Assembly: GCA_037447655.1 (NCBI GenBank)
Contig: JBBHKE010003455.1
Span: 277,453-341,452 of the forward strand
Direction: 5' to 3'
DNA from: Zygnema cylindricum
Lineage: Eukaryota; Streptophyta; Zygnematophyceae; Zygnematales; Zygnemataceae
DNA: 64,000 nt
Shown one piece after another: positions 1-13,467 of the stretch (the stretch's first letter is position 1; each line of letters begins with the position of its first letter). The notes under the pieces were generated by a model. The model was given only the letters and a program-made list of their open reading frames with translations. It had not been told where the DNA came from and ran no database searches. The position numbers and the translations under genes were made by a program.

Positions 1-860
1 CATGTTCAGCTGATAATCGATAGTTACTTTTTTCAGGGTCTCTATAATCGATATTGATAACTGACATCGCCGATTTTCACGACATATCAATATTGATATC
101 GCAACATCATCGGTAAGCTTCTCAGTACGGTACGCTACATTGTACCGCACCATGACTTTGTACCAAATGTTTGACTCTGTCACGTTATTACGGCATTGAT
201 TTCCAGATTTTGTACACCAAATTTCCGACCAATCAAGGGTTAGGTGAAGATATGGCGAGATATGTTTTCTGTCTAGTAAGATTACCGTGTAACTGATGGT
301 CGATTAAAGCCAATTATTGTGATATCAATATTTATAGGGCAACTCAATAAAGTTCAAATTTTCAAGGTTCAGTAGCGATAAATATTGATAGAACGATGTA
401 TCGACCTTCAATTCGTTCAATATACAACATTAGGTTATATATCCATCAACGTCAAGGTATATTCAGTCCAAAAAACAGTTTGGCATCTGTACTATTTAAA
501 TAAAATAGGAAAAAAAAGCATGATCTCATAAAAGAAGGTAAAACGTAAAGACCTCCATGACTTTGTATAATGATATTGTTATGACTATACAATAAAATTT
601 AAACAGCTTAAGAGAAAACAAAATCACACTATCAGGCATTTGATGCCGCACAATTTCGAACATTTTCTTCTAAGAATCGATTTAATAAACAAAATTTAGA
701 GGTTATGTTGGGAGCGGTGCGTGGGAAGCACCAATAAGACTCTTCCAACTGTAGTATGTAAATGTTCAAAACACTTTTGAAACTGTTCATTGGGAGCAAC
801 ATCACAACTTCATCTTGCATGGAAAACATCTCTTCATACACGATGTCACGTTTCTTTATC
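1..860. other. Intergenic, no gene seen
   Basis: No coding region with family resemblance. The first 120 bases are rich in ATCGAT/CGATA-type words like those near the hAT-like ends at 36.1 and 57.1 kb, so this may be the inner edge of another such element. The rest is AT-rich DNA without a recognisable feature. Confidence 0.5.
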
Positions 861-1111
861 TAATATCCAAATGGCCATTCCAAACCTTTTTTCTGGAATG
901 ACCACCAACACATTATCTCATTGACATCAACATCCAGTAATCTTAACTCACAAGAGAATGCTTCCCCTGGCTATTTATGGTGTGTCCAAAGTTGTTCATC
1001 ACAACAAACTTTAGAACATAACCCCTTAATAGTGGAAATATTTGTGGTGGCTACCTTCATTTGCACTTTAAATTTGGCGGCTCTTTCTACCAGTGCACGC
1101 TTTTCACAAAG

Positions 1112-1186
1112 ACTTTGTGCTTCACCCTGCCAGCAGACTTTGTGTTTCACCCTGCCAGCAGACTTTGTGTTTCACCCTGCCAGCAG
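1112..1186. repeat. 25-bp tandem repeat, three copies
   Basis: Three head-to-tail copies of a 25-bp unit starting ACTTTGTG and ending GCCAGCAG. The first copy differs by one base. It lies inside or just before the degenerate Copia LTR that ends at 1922. Confidence 0.85.
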
Positions 1187-1519
1187 TAATGGCAAAAATC
1201 AGACCACGTTAACATGCTATTGCACCAATACACATTATACAACACCAAAAAATCTAAGTACTGTGGTACCTGCGGATGTTTGCACCATTAAACTACATAG
1301 GTTGAACAAAGTTGCAGAATAATCCACACCCAACAAACTTTTTCTACCATGGTGAAACAAACAAATCCATCAACTGAAAGCACGTTGAGTAGTCATACCT
1401 GCATAGCTTTTCGCTCCTCAAGCCACTGCTTCACTGGAATGACCTTGTCCTTTTCATCTTTCCACTCATTTGCCACTACAAATGCCACTGTAATCACTGC
1501 TACTCGAACCATGGCTCCC

Positions 1520-1922
1520 AAGCTGACAAGCGTCAACCAAAAGGCCAAGTTGTACAATGACTGTACAAAAAGTACATCGGCCATTGTGCCTTGTTGCACT
1601 ATACAGTCCTCCCATTTGTCTAACAGTAGATAGCTGTAAAGATTTAGAGACTTAGACTTTTTTGAGGCGCCTCTCTCCAGGTGACCTTTTGTATTTATAG
1701 GCCATCTTTCTCCAACCAGAACTTACTTCTCGGGGAGCAAATTCAATGATTATTTTTGCGTTCAGCTTAAGGGAGTCCAGCCTTTACAGGTGTGAAGGTG
1801 GTCAGAATACTTGTGTGCCTAGGCGGCACTTATTTAGTGGGAAAGTCAAAAGGGCAAATGTTATCCTAGAGGTTTCATATAAGTTGGATACTCTGTGGGC
1901 CAAAGGAGGTCACAGGGTTACA
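1520..1922 (+). repeat. Degenerate Copia LTR, 3' part
   Basis: Collinear with the last 400 bases of the 1047-bp LTRs at 17970 and 23365. Shared blocks are the GTAC-rich stretch, CAGTAGATAG, the CTCTCTCC run, the AAGGGAGTC block and TATCCTAGAGG. It ends in CA directly before a primer-binding site. The 5' boundary is not resolved; by length it should lie near 830-900. No second LTR was found, so this is a truncated element. Confidence 0.65.
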
Positions 1923-1935
1923 CGTTATGGGCCCA
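1923..1935 (+). other. Copia primer-binding site (half tRNA-iMet)
   Basis: CGTTATGGGCCCA follows the LTR end. It matches the complement of the anticodon stem-loop of eukaryotic initiator tRNA-Met (GGGCCCATAAC), not the 3' acceptor end used by most LTR elements. The same site follows the 5' LTR at 19017. Confidence 0.65.
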
Positions 1936-1936
1936 C

Positions 1937-2620
1937 CCTCTATGGTGTCCATTTTCAATGAGACCGCGCTCATATATTGGGAATCTATGATGAAGGGTGA
2001 ACTTTTTGAGAAACGACTTTGGGGCATTTTGAGTGGTCGTGTGCGGCGGCCATGTGCAAATCTAGGAGTTCCACCAGGTTTTTCTCACGCAAGCGGTTGC
2101 TACTCCTCACCTAAATGTGGATAAGGTGGTTGAGTTGTGGGAGGCTCTTGTAAATATTTACAAGAGTGGTACAATTCAGCAACAAAAACTAGCAGATCAG
2201 AAGGTGCAAGCATATGTTTACAAAGGAGGAAAGATGCATGACTTTGTAATGACTTGTCTAGATTGTTTATGGAATTGGAAAGTGCTAGAAAATGGAAGAC
2301 CGAGAAAGAAAAGGTGAACACTTTGCTAATGAAATTGCTAGACTAGTATGAGAACACCGGATTAGTATGGGAACATCATTAACAGGGATCAAGATTTGCG
2401 GATCATCGATGAATTTCGAAAATCCGTGGTTGGAACGATCTTGGTCCAGGAAAAGACCATTGAGACACAGAGAGGAGGAAAGAGTGGTCAAGCCTTGGCC
2501 GTTGAAATAAATTGGACGAATGGGGAAGTATCCTGGAAATGTAGTGCACTGAAAGCAGATCTTTTAAAATCTGATACCGATTTGAAAGAGATGAAGGCCA
2601 ACAAACAAAAGTGAGAAGGA
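1937..2620 (+). pseudogene. Copia gag remnant
   Basis: Fragments in shifting frames resemble the gag at 19.03-19.96 kb. 'EKRLWGILSG' and the preceding FNET...SMMKGELF piece match the gag N-terminus. Around 2117-2317, 'SGTIQQQKLADQKVQAYVYK' matches 'NGTIQQQQLADQKVKEYVYK' of the full element. Around 2400-2510, an arginine- and glycine-rich piece precedes where the zinc knuckle would be, but no CCHC is seen. Frameshifts and stops break it, so it is non-functional. From about 2520 the similarity to the full element stops. Confidence 0.6.
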
Positions 2621-3599
2621 GAATTTCGGAACAAAATGCAAAAAACGAATGATATGCAAGAATCGACTAAGAATGCCATCATCGACTCAGAAAATGTAAA
2701 ACATACTTATATTGAGAAAATTGCGGTCTTTCAAACAGAGAGTGGTTCATTGTTGGAGAAATTGTTGGAAAATAGCTATCTACTGGACAGATAAATAGCG
2801 GTTCTGCCAGATATTCTAAATGATAAAGGTACTTATGTCGACGATTGATGATGAACAAATTTACGAGAAATTCAGGAGGATTATGACATAACCTTGTTCT
2901 ACACGGCTTCTTTATGTGAAGAGGTGGGGTGGAGTGTCGATGTTTACTGAAACCACTGTTGCAAGGTCACTTTATTTCTATCTTGATATTGTAAAGTCTT
3001 ATTTTATTTTATTGGTCATGTTTTAGGGGCATTTTTCTGCTTAGATGTTCTAACACAGTCGCACCTATGATTTCATTCGCGGCGAGAATAGTTGTAGAGG
3101 TTTATTTTAAGATAAAAAAATGCATGTCTGTTCGTTTGTTAGATTTGTTCACTGCCCACCACTATTTGTTGTTCAAGAAAAAATCAGCAAGTCGAAGTAC
3201 TATATTTTTTTTCACTATTTGAGTTTTATGGTTTGGTATTCCGTATTATATTCTGTGTATGTATGTTTCGTACTATGTACCTATTATTGTATTAACAATG
3301 GATTAGTCTCTTTTGTTTTTTGAATAATATAGTCATGTATGAATACTAAGATACTATTATCACGGCACATTGACCTATATGCTCAGGCAAGAAAAAGAGT
3401 GTGGTGTACATGATAGTAATAAACTAAAAAAAAATTACATTACGTATCCATTTCTTCAATAATTAGTCTCTTTCCTCACTCCATCAATATGGAGTGAGTC
3501 AAGAGTGTTTCCCAAAAAGTCAAACTTTGATATCCAAAATTTTACTTTTTGGTGCTACTTAGGTTCTCGTACGGATGTACGGACCTTGCTTAATTTATT
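2621..3599. other. No gene recognised
   Basis: AT-rich DNA with short open frames and no family resemblance. A lysine- and glutamate-rich stretch continues to about 2790 in several frames and may be decayed coding sequence. Nothing else is supported. Confidence 0.4.
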
Positions 3600-4160
3600 G
3601 GATTGGACATGTTTGGTTTAAATAGATTTGAAAATTTTAATACTGGGATTCCTAAACCTAGCCTTTATCCTGATACAAGCGGCAAAAGGGGCACCTTTAA
3701 GCGTACCACTGTGCACACCTTTTTACTTCGATAAATGTTCACCGCACTATTATCAAGAATTTGTCGTTATGGTCTCCGCTCATTTCCCATTTCCCGAGAG
3801 AATGCCGACGACTTCCCGTCCCTTGAGGAGGCTTTATGAGATAGTTAAGATTTTTGCGGATCTGAAAAAGCGAAACATCCAACGTTCATGATTTACGCGT
3901 ATAATATTTGAGCATCCAGGTATGCAGTAATTATGTTTAGTTGGACAAACAAACAAAAAATGGTACGAATTTGTACCAAAAAGGTACGAAGTCCAATAAA
4001 CAACCCCATATTTACCTTAATGGAAGACCACCCTTAAAAGACTTTCATCATGTTTCCTCATCATATAGAAGGAGATCCATTTCGAATCTTCTACAATTAA
4101 ATTCTTGCTTAAACGCTTCTCAAAGGTTTTTTTTTCTATTTAAAGTGCATTTTGAGATGG
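3600..4160 (+). repeat. Dispersed repeat, copy 1
   Basis: Shares an ordered series of blocks with the reverse strand of 14590-14800: GCGGATCT followed by AAAAAGCG and AACATCCAACG, then a run of A next to GGTACGAA, then TTAATGGAAG with ACCCTTA. The open frame here (87 codons, 3628-3891) and a 171-codon frame in the other copy share only a few residues through this repeat, so neither is called a gene. Confidence 0.5.
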
Positions 4161-4179
4161 ATTGAGGACACGTTTATCA

Positions 4180-5680
4180 CAATGTTACACTACTTCATGT
4201 TTTAACACATCTTGTTGTTCTTTATAAGCTTGCTGCAAGAGAAGTCTGGTACCATTTAGGGACTTAATGTTATATGCTTACAACTCAAACAAACATTCGA
4301 TGACCTATATTTTACACACGAGTTTGGCGTTTCTACTAATGGGCGTTGTGAGGCACTTTGCTTATAATTTGCGAGCACTTTGGATCCCCATCTAAATATG
4401 GTGCTCCTAAAACAAGATTTGGGTACTACTTGCTTGGCATGATTTATCTTGATATTATTTAAGAAAACTCATACTTGCTTCTTTCACTAGCCAAATTATT
4501 CCGTTTTATTCATGCCTAAGATGACTAAACTCGCGCTCCTTTCAGGTCTTTGAAAGATGTTGCCACCTTTAGATTTCTAATTGGCACACACCAAGTTGAT
4601 CCTTCAAATAAAATTTGTTTATTTATGACCTAGCTTAAAAAATTTGAAACTTCAACAACTGCGTTTTTTTGTTATGTTCTTTTTATCCAGCGTGACACAT
4701 GTATTGTGGGTCCTCTCGACCAAGTTAACCTTTGCCTTTCAACGATGTGCGGAACAACTTTCTGAGCGATTTCTAATTGGTAAAGTATACAAGTTTTTAG
4801 CTTGATTCCTATTGCTTTTGTCGCCAAAACTCTCCCTCCTTGTGAAATTTTATGGTGATTTTTCAATATAAGGGTAATAAGTTTTAGGTTGCGGCGTTGG
4901 CGCCCCATCCTTTGAAAACCAAGTACTTGGTGACACGTTGATAGAGGGCCTTTTGCATTCAAAAGACCTTTTCCTTGCATTTAAACACCTAACTAAAGTT
5001 CGCAATCTTAATACATTGTTTTTCATAGTTTTTTATATATCTCGCATCAATTATGCATTCAACAACCTCATCTTCGTCTCGTCATAAACATTTCGATCAC
5101 TGTCTTTTAAGTGCATTGCACCACCAAGTTATACATAACATTTTTAAACAATACGAGGCCGCATTTACCTTACAACAAGTTTTTTCCCAACTTTTGTTAT
5201 TAGAGAGGTTTGAATCCATCGCAAAACTCCGCATGCGACACATTTGAATAATTTGACTTTGATGGTGCCTACTAAAACTTAGCATTTCATTGTTGGTTTC
5301 ATACATCTTCATGCCCCGGTCTTCCATATAAAGTGGCCGATGCTCTCCTAACATTTCACGAGGCTTGTATTTTCGTAAGTGCACTACCATCAGTTGGTAC
5401 CCAAAATGAAATCCCACAGTTTTCATCTTTTATTGCCAAAAACAACTTTCGATTATAACGAGGTGCATGAATGCGGCTAGTAACATTTGAGTTTGGAAAA
5501 CACTTTGAGATTTTACATTTTTCTCAATCACGTGGTCCATTTATTTTTGTGTTTGAGGCCGAGGGTTGTCGAGCGGTTGCAAACCACACTAATTTTGTTG
5601 ACCAATCCATTGCATGACTGAACTGGTCACATAGGTTTATTATCTAAACGAAATGTTTGGCGCCGAAACGAGGTACCTTG
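4180..5680 (-). other. Unassigned, possibly interior of a decayed minus-strand LTR element
   Basis: Lies immediately inside the LTR remnant that begins at 5681, where the internal region of a minus-strand element would be. Minus-strand frames at 4672-4980 and 5097-5426 are open for about 105 codons each, but I recognise no gag or pol motif. GGCGCC occurs next to the LTR edge, but no clear primer-binding site is visible. Confidence 0.3.
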
Positions 5681-6720
<1,040 letters not shown>

Positions 6721-8013
6721 TTTTAAACACATTGTCAAACGAGAGATTTCTCATGGACTCTATTTTTATATGAAGGTCATAGGTCTTCAAAGCCGTCAGA
6801 TTAACATGGTTTTCTTCCACAACGTTAACAAGACCCTTAATAGCGTGGTCATCACGGATTTGACTAAACATTCGGTTTCTCGTGTGACATTACATTTTTG
6901 TATTGCGGGTTAAGATTGAACGATTTATAATGAACAATATTACTCTTACCAAGACCTAATAACAAAAGTTTGTCTTGTTCGCATTGGAGGTTTTCAAACA
7001 TTTTGACTAGTCCTTAAACGACTTCCTTTGCAATTGTGTGTAAAAATTATTTCAATTTAGAGTTTTAATGAGTCATTATGGAGCCATCTAGCTCCTTCCT
7101 AATGTTAATGCGTAACTTGCCCTTTAATTTGCCCCTCCCCCCTCTTGCTTCCTTGAATAAAAAGCAACAAGTTTGGTATTAAAGTTGCCCTCTGGTTTTT
7201 TGATTTTGTCATTCCTTTGCGCCATGGTTGTTGAATTCGTGTGAATTTTAACCTTTTTCCGATTTTTGCGTAGTATTCGTCGATTCTATACTTTTCGTGA
7301 ATTTCGTTTAGTTTTCGCTATACAGCTTACAAAAATGTACAGAAAGTGTTTCCTTAACCATAAAAAATCTTAAAAAAATCTTAACACGTACTGCAGAAGT
7401 ACGGAAATGTATGAAAAATGTATGGAAATGTATGAAAAATGCTTGGAATATACGGAAATGTACCCTAAAAATCCTAAAAATACGTAAAATGTACGACATA
7501 TGTACTGATATATATAGTATTGCACGTAATTTACAAAAATATTCCCTACAACTGTAAAACCTTTGTTAAGTAACTCTAAAAAGTTCAGAATTTCAAGTGC
7601 ATTGTAGGTCAGTGTAACTGAAGTATACGGAAATGTACTAGAATGTACCCAAGAGGCTTTACAAATTTTAAAGGGAATTGATCATGACATTGACTGTTTT
7701 GGTTGCGGACAGTCACTTACGTCATTTTGTCAAAAAACGTACGTTTGAAGTACAGATTGGTACAAATAAAGTACCATTGAGTAAAAATTTGACGGTCAAT
7801 CGGTTGGACATCTTTGACTTACATAATATTTTTTCAACCGCTTAAAATTTTGCCGCGCTTGCGAATGTCGACCGTCACAATAAAATTAGCAATTCACACG
7901 GCCGGCGAGCGTTTACTGTAACAAAACGGCGGCGGCGACCACATGTAAATAAAATGGTTGCAGACAGTAACTTTTTGTCGTTATGTGAGCTCCACGGTGA
8001 GAGCACAGCCGCA

Positions 8014-8127
8014 AAATTGAAATTGAATCGTCTAAGTGTTACATTGAACTTAGACGCAAAGTGAAACGAAAAATTGAAATTGAATCGTCTAAGTGTTACA
8101 TTGAACTTAGACGCAAAGTGAAACGAA
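8014..8127. repeat. 57-bp tandem duplication with hairpin
   Basis: Two adjacent copies (8014-8070 and 8071-8127) that look identical. Each holds an inverted repeat, GTCTAAGT...ACTTAGAC, with a 10-base loop. No other copies seen. Confidence 0.9.
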
Positions 8128-8502
8128 ACCTATTGAAACTGAAAGTACTATAAGTCTCGTACGGAAATATTATAACGCACGAAACGAAATAAACTTTTAT
8201 AATAAAACGAACCGGCGTCAAAATATCATTTGAAATTAAATGAAAAAAGTGAGCGTCGTCACGTGCGACGAAATAGAGCCACGCTATTTACGAATCAACA
8301 TACTTACATTGACAAGATCGTAGCAGGATCGGCCGTACAAAGGTATTTCCGCTTTGTCGTACACATAAATTACTTCCGCGGACGAAAAAATCGCGTCACG
8401 CTTCGCGAACCAACATTTCCTCGCAATCGACCAGCGTGCGACTGGAACAAATGAATACCGGTCGGCGCTCGCACCAAACCGAACCGACACAAAAGTACAG
8501 TA

Positions 8503-8512
8503 NNNNNNNNNN
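8503..8512. other. Assembly gap (10 N)
   Basis: Ten undetermined bases. The text changes from GTAC/CG-rich intergenic DNA to a purine-rich, degraded LTR-element interior across it, so true distance and contiguity across this point are unknown. Confidence 0.99.
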
Positions 8513-9101
8513 GTTGTTCACACCCCCGAACCTCTCTCCTCAACCTCCGTCTAACGGAGATGCAAAAAGTTAGCAATATGTCTGGATCTTTTATGTGTTT
8601 ATAGTTGTGAGGAGAATAAAAGATCAGATAAAAGGTAAATTGAGGGTGTTTTTCTTTTATTGGTGGGCGAGGGGGAAAAAGAAAGAAGAAGTAAAGGAAA
8701 ATATTTTGAAATTCTTTTATAGGAGTATAAAGTTTTCCATATGATCTACTCGATTTTATTTGTAAGGTAGAGTAGAAAGGTTAGCATCTGAGTGTGTGGT
8801 GCAGACTAGAGATGGGGTTGGCTGTTTGAATTGCAAGAGGGGAATCGGTTTTTGTGTGGATGGAAAAGGGATGAGGTGGATAAAATCTTTGCTCGGATTT
8901 ATGAAAAGTGGGATGCTAACTAAAATGTGTGATCAGCAAGATGGAATGTTTATTTTAGCTCATCTAGTATACCTTTTGAAATATGAGGATATTTTCTTAA
9001 AGTTTTATAAAAGGAAATGAAGAAGAAAGAAAAAGGGGGAGCGGGTGGTTATTTTCTTTTTGTGGGAGTTAAATGGAAAATAGACTAGAAAATAAGAGGA
9101 G
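8513..9101 (+). pseudogene. Decayed 3' interior of a Copia element
   Basis: No conserved RNase H motif remains, but the last 40 bases match the end of the full Copia element: a tail reading like '..KID*', then GACTAGAAAATAAGAGGAG. That last run (9089-9101) is the polypurine tract, and an LTR starts immediately after it. The body is otherwise unrecognisable. Confidence 0.45.
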
Positions 9102-10332
9102 TGTTGATATTTGTGTATTTTCTAGGTCTGTATAACGATTGAAAAACGTAGAGGCAATCTGCCTCCAACTCCTCTCTCCAAGCCCCCACACTTGTTGTAG
9201 TCACTGAAGGCTGGATAGGGAGATAGAGCCATGGCTTCTAAGGCCTTCTAGAGAAGACAGAAAAATTAGGTAGATTTAGCAAAAAAATGCTTAACAAACC
9301 CAGGAATCCATTCTAATACCTACCGTTCGTCAAGACATCCGTAGCCGTCAGCTTTAACCATTAAGTCTAGAACTACTGCTAATATATATAGGGTTTGATT
9401 TTTATTTAAACAATTACAAGTAGAGATTTCCATTTAACTAGATTACGGGTTAATAGGGCATACAAACAGTTGTACTTTAAGTACCGAACGACACAAATAG
9501 TACGGACATTTGTTTCGACGGTCCGTATTAAATGATGATATAAATTGGACGGTCGTGGTTAGCGTCGGCTTCGCGGAAAGGACAATTTGGCGGTTTGCGG
9601 ACGTCGCCACTCCAGATGATACATGGCACCATCATACAAGTTTACGTAATCTCAGGAACGGAAGACAGCAAATTCGGATGTGACAAATGTCGCATTATGG
9701 TTGTGTCTTACAATGTCCGTACATAAAGTACTCCGGCACCTATACTTTCTTGTACGTCCTGTGATTGGTCAGTCTTCATCAACCGCCAGGGTGCGAGCCG
9801 GAATTCGGGAATGGCCACTTTGGCGTTTTCTGGCATGGCATGACCTGGCACCACATGGCAAAATAACATTGAGAAGCGCAAATCCGTGGAAGCATATAGA
9901 TGAATCTGAAGGAGACAAGCGTCCATTCAGTGGTCTTGACGTACACAAGTCGTACAGAAAAGACATCGGTTGTAGTACCTTTCTGTACATTACAGTAATG
10001 TGATTGGTTTGTACCTGAATACTACAAGGCTTAGAGAGGGGTTTTAGGACTTTAACTATTTTGGTAGATAGCCGCCTCTCCCAGAGAGCATCTTGTATGA
10101 AAGGCAAACTTTGGCCAGCCATAACTATCAACTCAATTGACCATTTTTAGTGATTTTTTTTGTTGCAGACTAAAGGGAGTTCCGGCTACACAGGGGCGTA
10201 GTCAGTTAGAGTGTTTTCTTGCTAGGGTGGTTGCATTTTTAAGGGAAATTCAAAGTGGGGAATGTTATCCACAACTCAAATTCTAATTTTGCATTCTGTG
10301 GTGGAACTGGGCACACAGAAAGTCTTATTTCA
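9102..10332 (+). repeat. Copia LTR with internal duplication
   Basis: Begins TGTTGATATTTG after a polypurine tract and follows the LTR of 17970: TATTTTCTAGGTCTG, then the CTCTCTCCAA block, the GAGCCATGGCT block, AAGTCTAGAA and the GTAC cluster. It is about 180 bases longer than 1047 because a block ending in the GTAC cluster and 'TGTGATTGGT' occurs twice (about 9590-9780 and 9781-10020). The right end, TTATTTCA at 10332, is my best match and is not certain. No following primer site was recognised. Confidence 0.6.
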
Positions 10333-11130
10333 CAGAGGTGAAGCGGTAATGGGGTTTTGATTGTCAAGGGGTCAATAATTTGGGTTTGTATAAACTTGGA
10401 GTCGGCACTATCTAGATAAGCTTCTTTGGACCTGCGAATTCTGTGTGGCAATAGAGCCCATAGAATTACACATAATACTACAATAACTTTTTTTTTTATC
10501 ATAGTCCTTGTCATTATTATGGTATCTAGGTAAATTTATTATTCAATAATTTTGGTAACCGATATTATGGGTTATCCAACGTAAAGGGGAATGATATATC
10601 GCTCCAATACGATTACATTTTTATTGTCAATGTATATATATATATATATATGTTGTGCTATTATAAGCCTGTTATATATTATATTGTATTAATATATGAT
10701 ATATTGTATATCATGTCATTTATCAAAATCTGGTCCGTATCATGTAGTTTGAAAATATAGAAATATAGTGTGAAATACACAATATTTATTTATAAAACTA
10801 TTGTACTTAATGATACAAAAAATATAGGGTCTAAATTGTATAGGTGTATGGTATGTAGTGTAATTATGGTGATACTTTTTATCTACAGATCTTGCCGATA
10901 TGCTGGTAAAATATCGTGAAAAATTCCTGACCAACGTATTGAAACGATATATAAATTATTGGTAGATAAACAAAAGTCATATATGTATTATTGTTAAAAT
11001 GCTTACATTACACAACACTAATGTTAATTCTAAGTTATGTGTTAAGAACAACATCTTGGTGTCTTATAATTAAAACTTATGAACCTAAAATACAATAATT
11101 AATAACAATTATTTTTTCTTTACGCCACAA
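10333..11130. other. AT-rich intergenic, no gene
   Basis: Very AT-rich, with a short (TA)n run at about 10633-10651. No coding region or known repeat end was recognised. Confidence 0.5.
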
Positions 11131-11716
11131 TACACATTTAATTATTACTGGCGTTATAAGCGCTTTATCGACGCCCCCAATTTTTTAGGGAATTACGTGA
11201 AATATAATTAAAATCACTCATTTTTTTTTACGTTAATTAAGGTTTTGGTGAATTAGCGTTAATAATTATAATTTATGATTTTATGAAATAGTGTGGTGTA
11301 CGGACGTATCAGTTCCTACAAAATGGTACTTTGCTAAGTAAAAAAGTAAGAATTATTGATTAAAATAATCGCGATCGCACGTAAAACTGCGCTAAAAAAA
11401 AAAGGCAAAATGAGATCATATTTATTTTAGTGTAAAGATGTTGATCGCGTATTAATTATACAAGCGAAAACCCAAATTAGAGTTATGAATAAATTAGAGT
11501 AAAAGGACGTGACAGTATACGATTCGTCAGAATTTGTACTATTACCTATTTTACTGTGAAGATCCTGAAGGCAGATCTATTGTACCCAAATCAACGTTAA
11601 GGATCAATTAGAGTCATTTTTTTTTCGAAATCTTGAAATATCCAAGTTAGCGTTAATAACGCTAGTTATTTTTTAGCACTAATGATCTTGTAACGCTAAT
11701 AAGGATTCAAGGTGTA
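11131..11716. mobile_element. Tc1/mariner-like MITE, 586 bp
   Basis: TA-flanked element with degenerate ends: left TACACATTTAATTATTACTG, right complement TACACCTTGAATCCTTATTAG. It shares internal blocks with the MITEs at 13468, 16105 and 26113 (AATAGTGTGG, ACGGACG, and a GTACTTT...AAGTAAAAAA block). No open frame, so non-autonomous. Confidence 0.6.
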
Positions 11717-11960
11717 GCACAAATAAGGGTGTTGTTCCGTCAGTCGTTTGTGTAATCGTACGGCCAACTCTACGTGCCATGGTCGATATTCCATCACGTA
11801 GAGCATGTAAAACACGTGTTCTATATTGAGTGGTACCACGTAAGCTTCGATCCGATATTGAATATCTTTCAATTTTTTCACACCGACAAATTTCAGTTCA
11901 AATCTTCACTTGCATACCATGTACCTGCATACTAAGTCATAATACGACACAACTTTTGTA

Positions 11961-13006
11961 TGCAATTCTGTGTCCTCCATTGGACCACAGAATACAGGAA
12001 GCCTCTAGATAGTATTTAACTAACCCACTTTAAGCCACAACCACTGCTGCCCAAGAAGGCAAACTGACAATTTGACTGCACCCCTGTGTAGCCTGGACTC
12101 CCCTGAGTCCGTAGAAAAAAGAATCACTGAAAACTGCCAACCAGGCGATAAGTTATAGGGTGGCAAAGATGCCAATTTATACAAACTCTCTGAGAGAGAG
12201 GACTATCTACCTAAATTTTCCTAAGTCCTAGTTTTTCCTAATTCCCTCTCACAGCTCCTATCTACTGCCTGTACGAACCAATCACAAAACTGTATAGTAC
12301 TAGAAAGTACTACTGCCGATGTACTTTCTGTACGGCCTCTGTACGACAAGGCCATTAGTGGACGCGTGTATACTTTCCACTCATCCGTACGTTCCTCGGA
12401 ATTCCCGCGACCGAATGATGTCTCCCCACGTGGCGCCAGGTGATGCCACGTCACTAAATGCCAAAGTGACCACTCCGGGATTTCGGCGATGATGTGCGCC
12501 GTTGGATTATATGCGAAACGTAATCTTGGCCGGAATAAATACTTGCGCGATATTTGTTCCGATGTAGAAATAATGCGTGGTATCCGTTTTGAATTAGCGT
12601 CGTACGACGTACTTTATAAAACTGTATATATGTACGCCGTAAACAGTTTTAGTTAAATGAACTTTATCCTTTCGAACTAAATATATATCTATCACATACC
12701 ATAGCACTTAGCATTGGTCCTAGTCTATTAGGATAAAGCTGACCGCTACCGATCGATTTGACGAACCGCAGGTACCGGGATCGAATCTCTGGTCCGTCAA
12801 GTATATTTTTAGTAACCTACTAAAAATAGCTGTCTGTTGAACTAAGGCAGCCATGGATCAACCTCTCTCTCTTTCCTTCAGTGACTACAACAAGTATGAG
12901 GGCTAGAGAGCGGAGGTGGAGGCAGGCTGTCCGTCCTGTTTCTTTTTCCTTTTATAAAACCATATTTAAACCTAGAAAATACTCTAGAAATCTATAAATT
13001 TCAACA
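11961..13006 (-). mobile_element. Solo Copia LTR (minus strand)
   Basis: A 1046-bp LTR in reverse orientation, starting TGTTGAAATTTATAG and ending in GCA on its own strand. It matches the LTR of 17970 throughout (CTAGAAAATAC, CCATGG, GTAC cluster, GAGAGAG, AAGGGAGTC and TCCACTCTGAGG-like blocks). It is flanked by perfect 5-bp direct repeats TTGTA (11956-11960 and 13007-13011) with no internal region on either side. This is the mark of LTR-LTR recombination after insertion. Confidence 0.85.
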
Positions 13007-13467
13007 TTGTACTTTTTGCAAACGCCAATCTTATACGCCAACTAATTTTTTAGGGTTCCTGTTTTCGAACATGACGAAAATCCTTTGCCGGAAATTGTGT
13101 GACGAAAGAGAGTTGCCAGAAGTAGCGTGACGAAGGACCGTTCCGAGATGTAATTTTTTTTTTTTAGTTTTAGCTGCATTTTGAAAGTTACATACCATGT
13201 GCAAATATTGTGATTTTTCGTTGGTTGTCTATCATGACACGTAGCTTAATCCTCCAGCGTGTCGCGATTCTTTTTTTTTTGTAGCTGCCAACCCACTTCA
13301 GCTACAGAGGATAATGAAGTGAATGCCTCTCGAATGGATATCCGACGATCAGTGTTACCTCCTAGACCTTCGGAGAGTATTGGCAAGATTCTTTGTAATG
13401 TTGGTTTGCGTATAAAAACAAAATAAGTTGTATGGTTTGGTACGGATAGGCGCGGATTTATGTAAAC

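Noticed and set aside
1112-1186. CRISPR-like repeat
   Set aside because: Units are directly adjacent with no spacers, and the DNA is eukaryotic.
1393-1599. Minus-strand 68-codon frame with membrane-like stretches
   Set aside because: It lies in a degenerate Copia LTR whose plus-strand blocks align with the intact LTRs.
3628-3891. 87-codon frame with a hydrophobic, signal-like start
   Set aside because: The signal-like start is suggestive, but the 3' half is repeat-derived and no related frame exists in the second copy.
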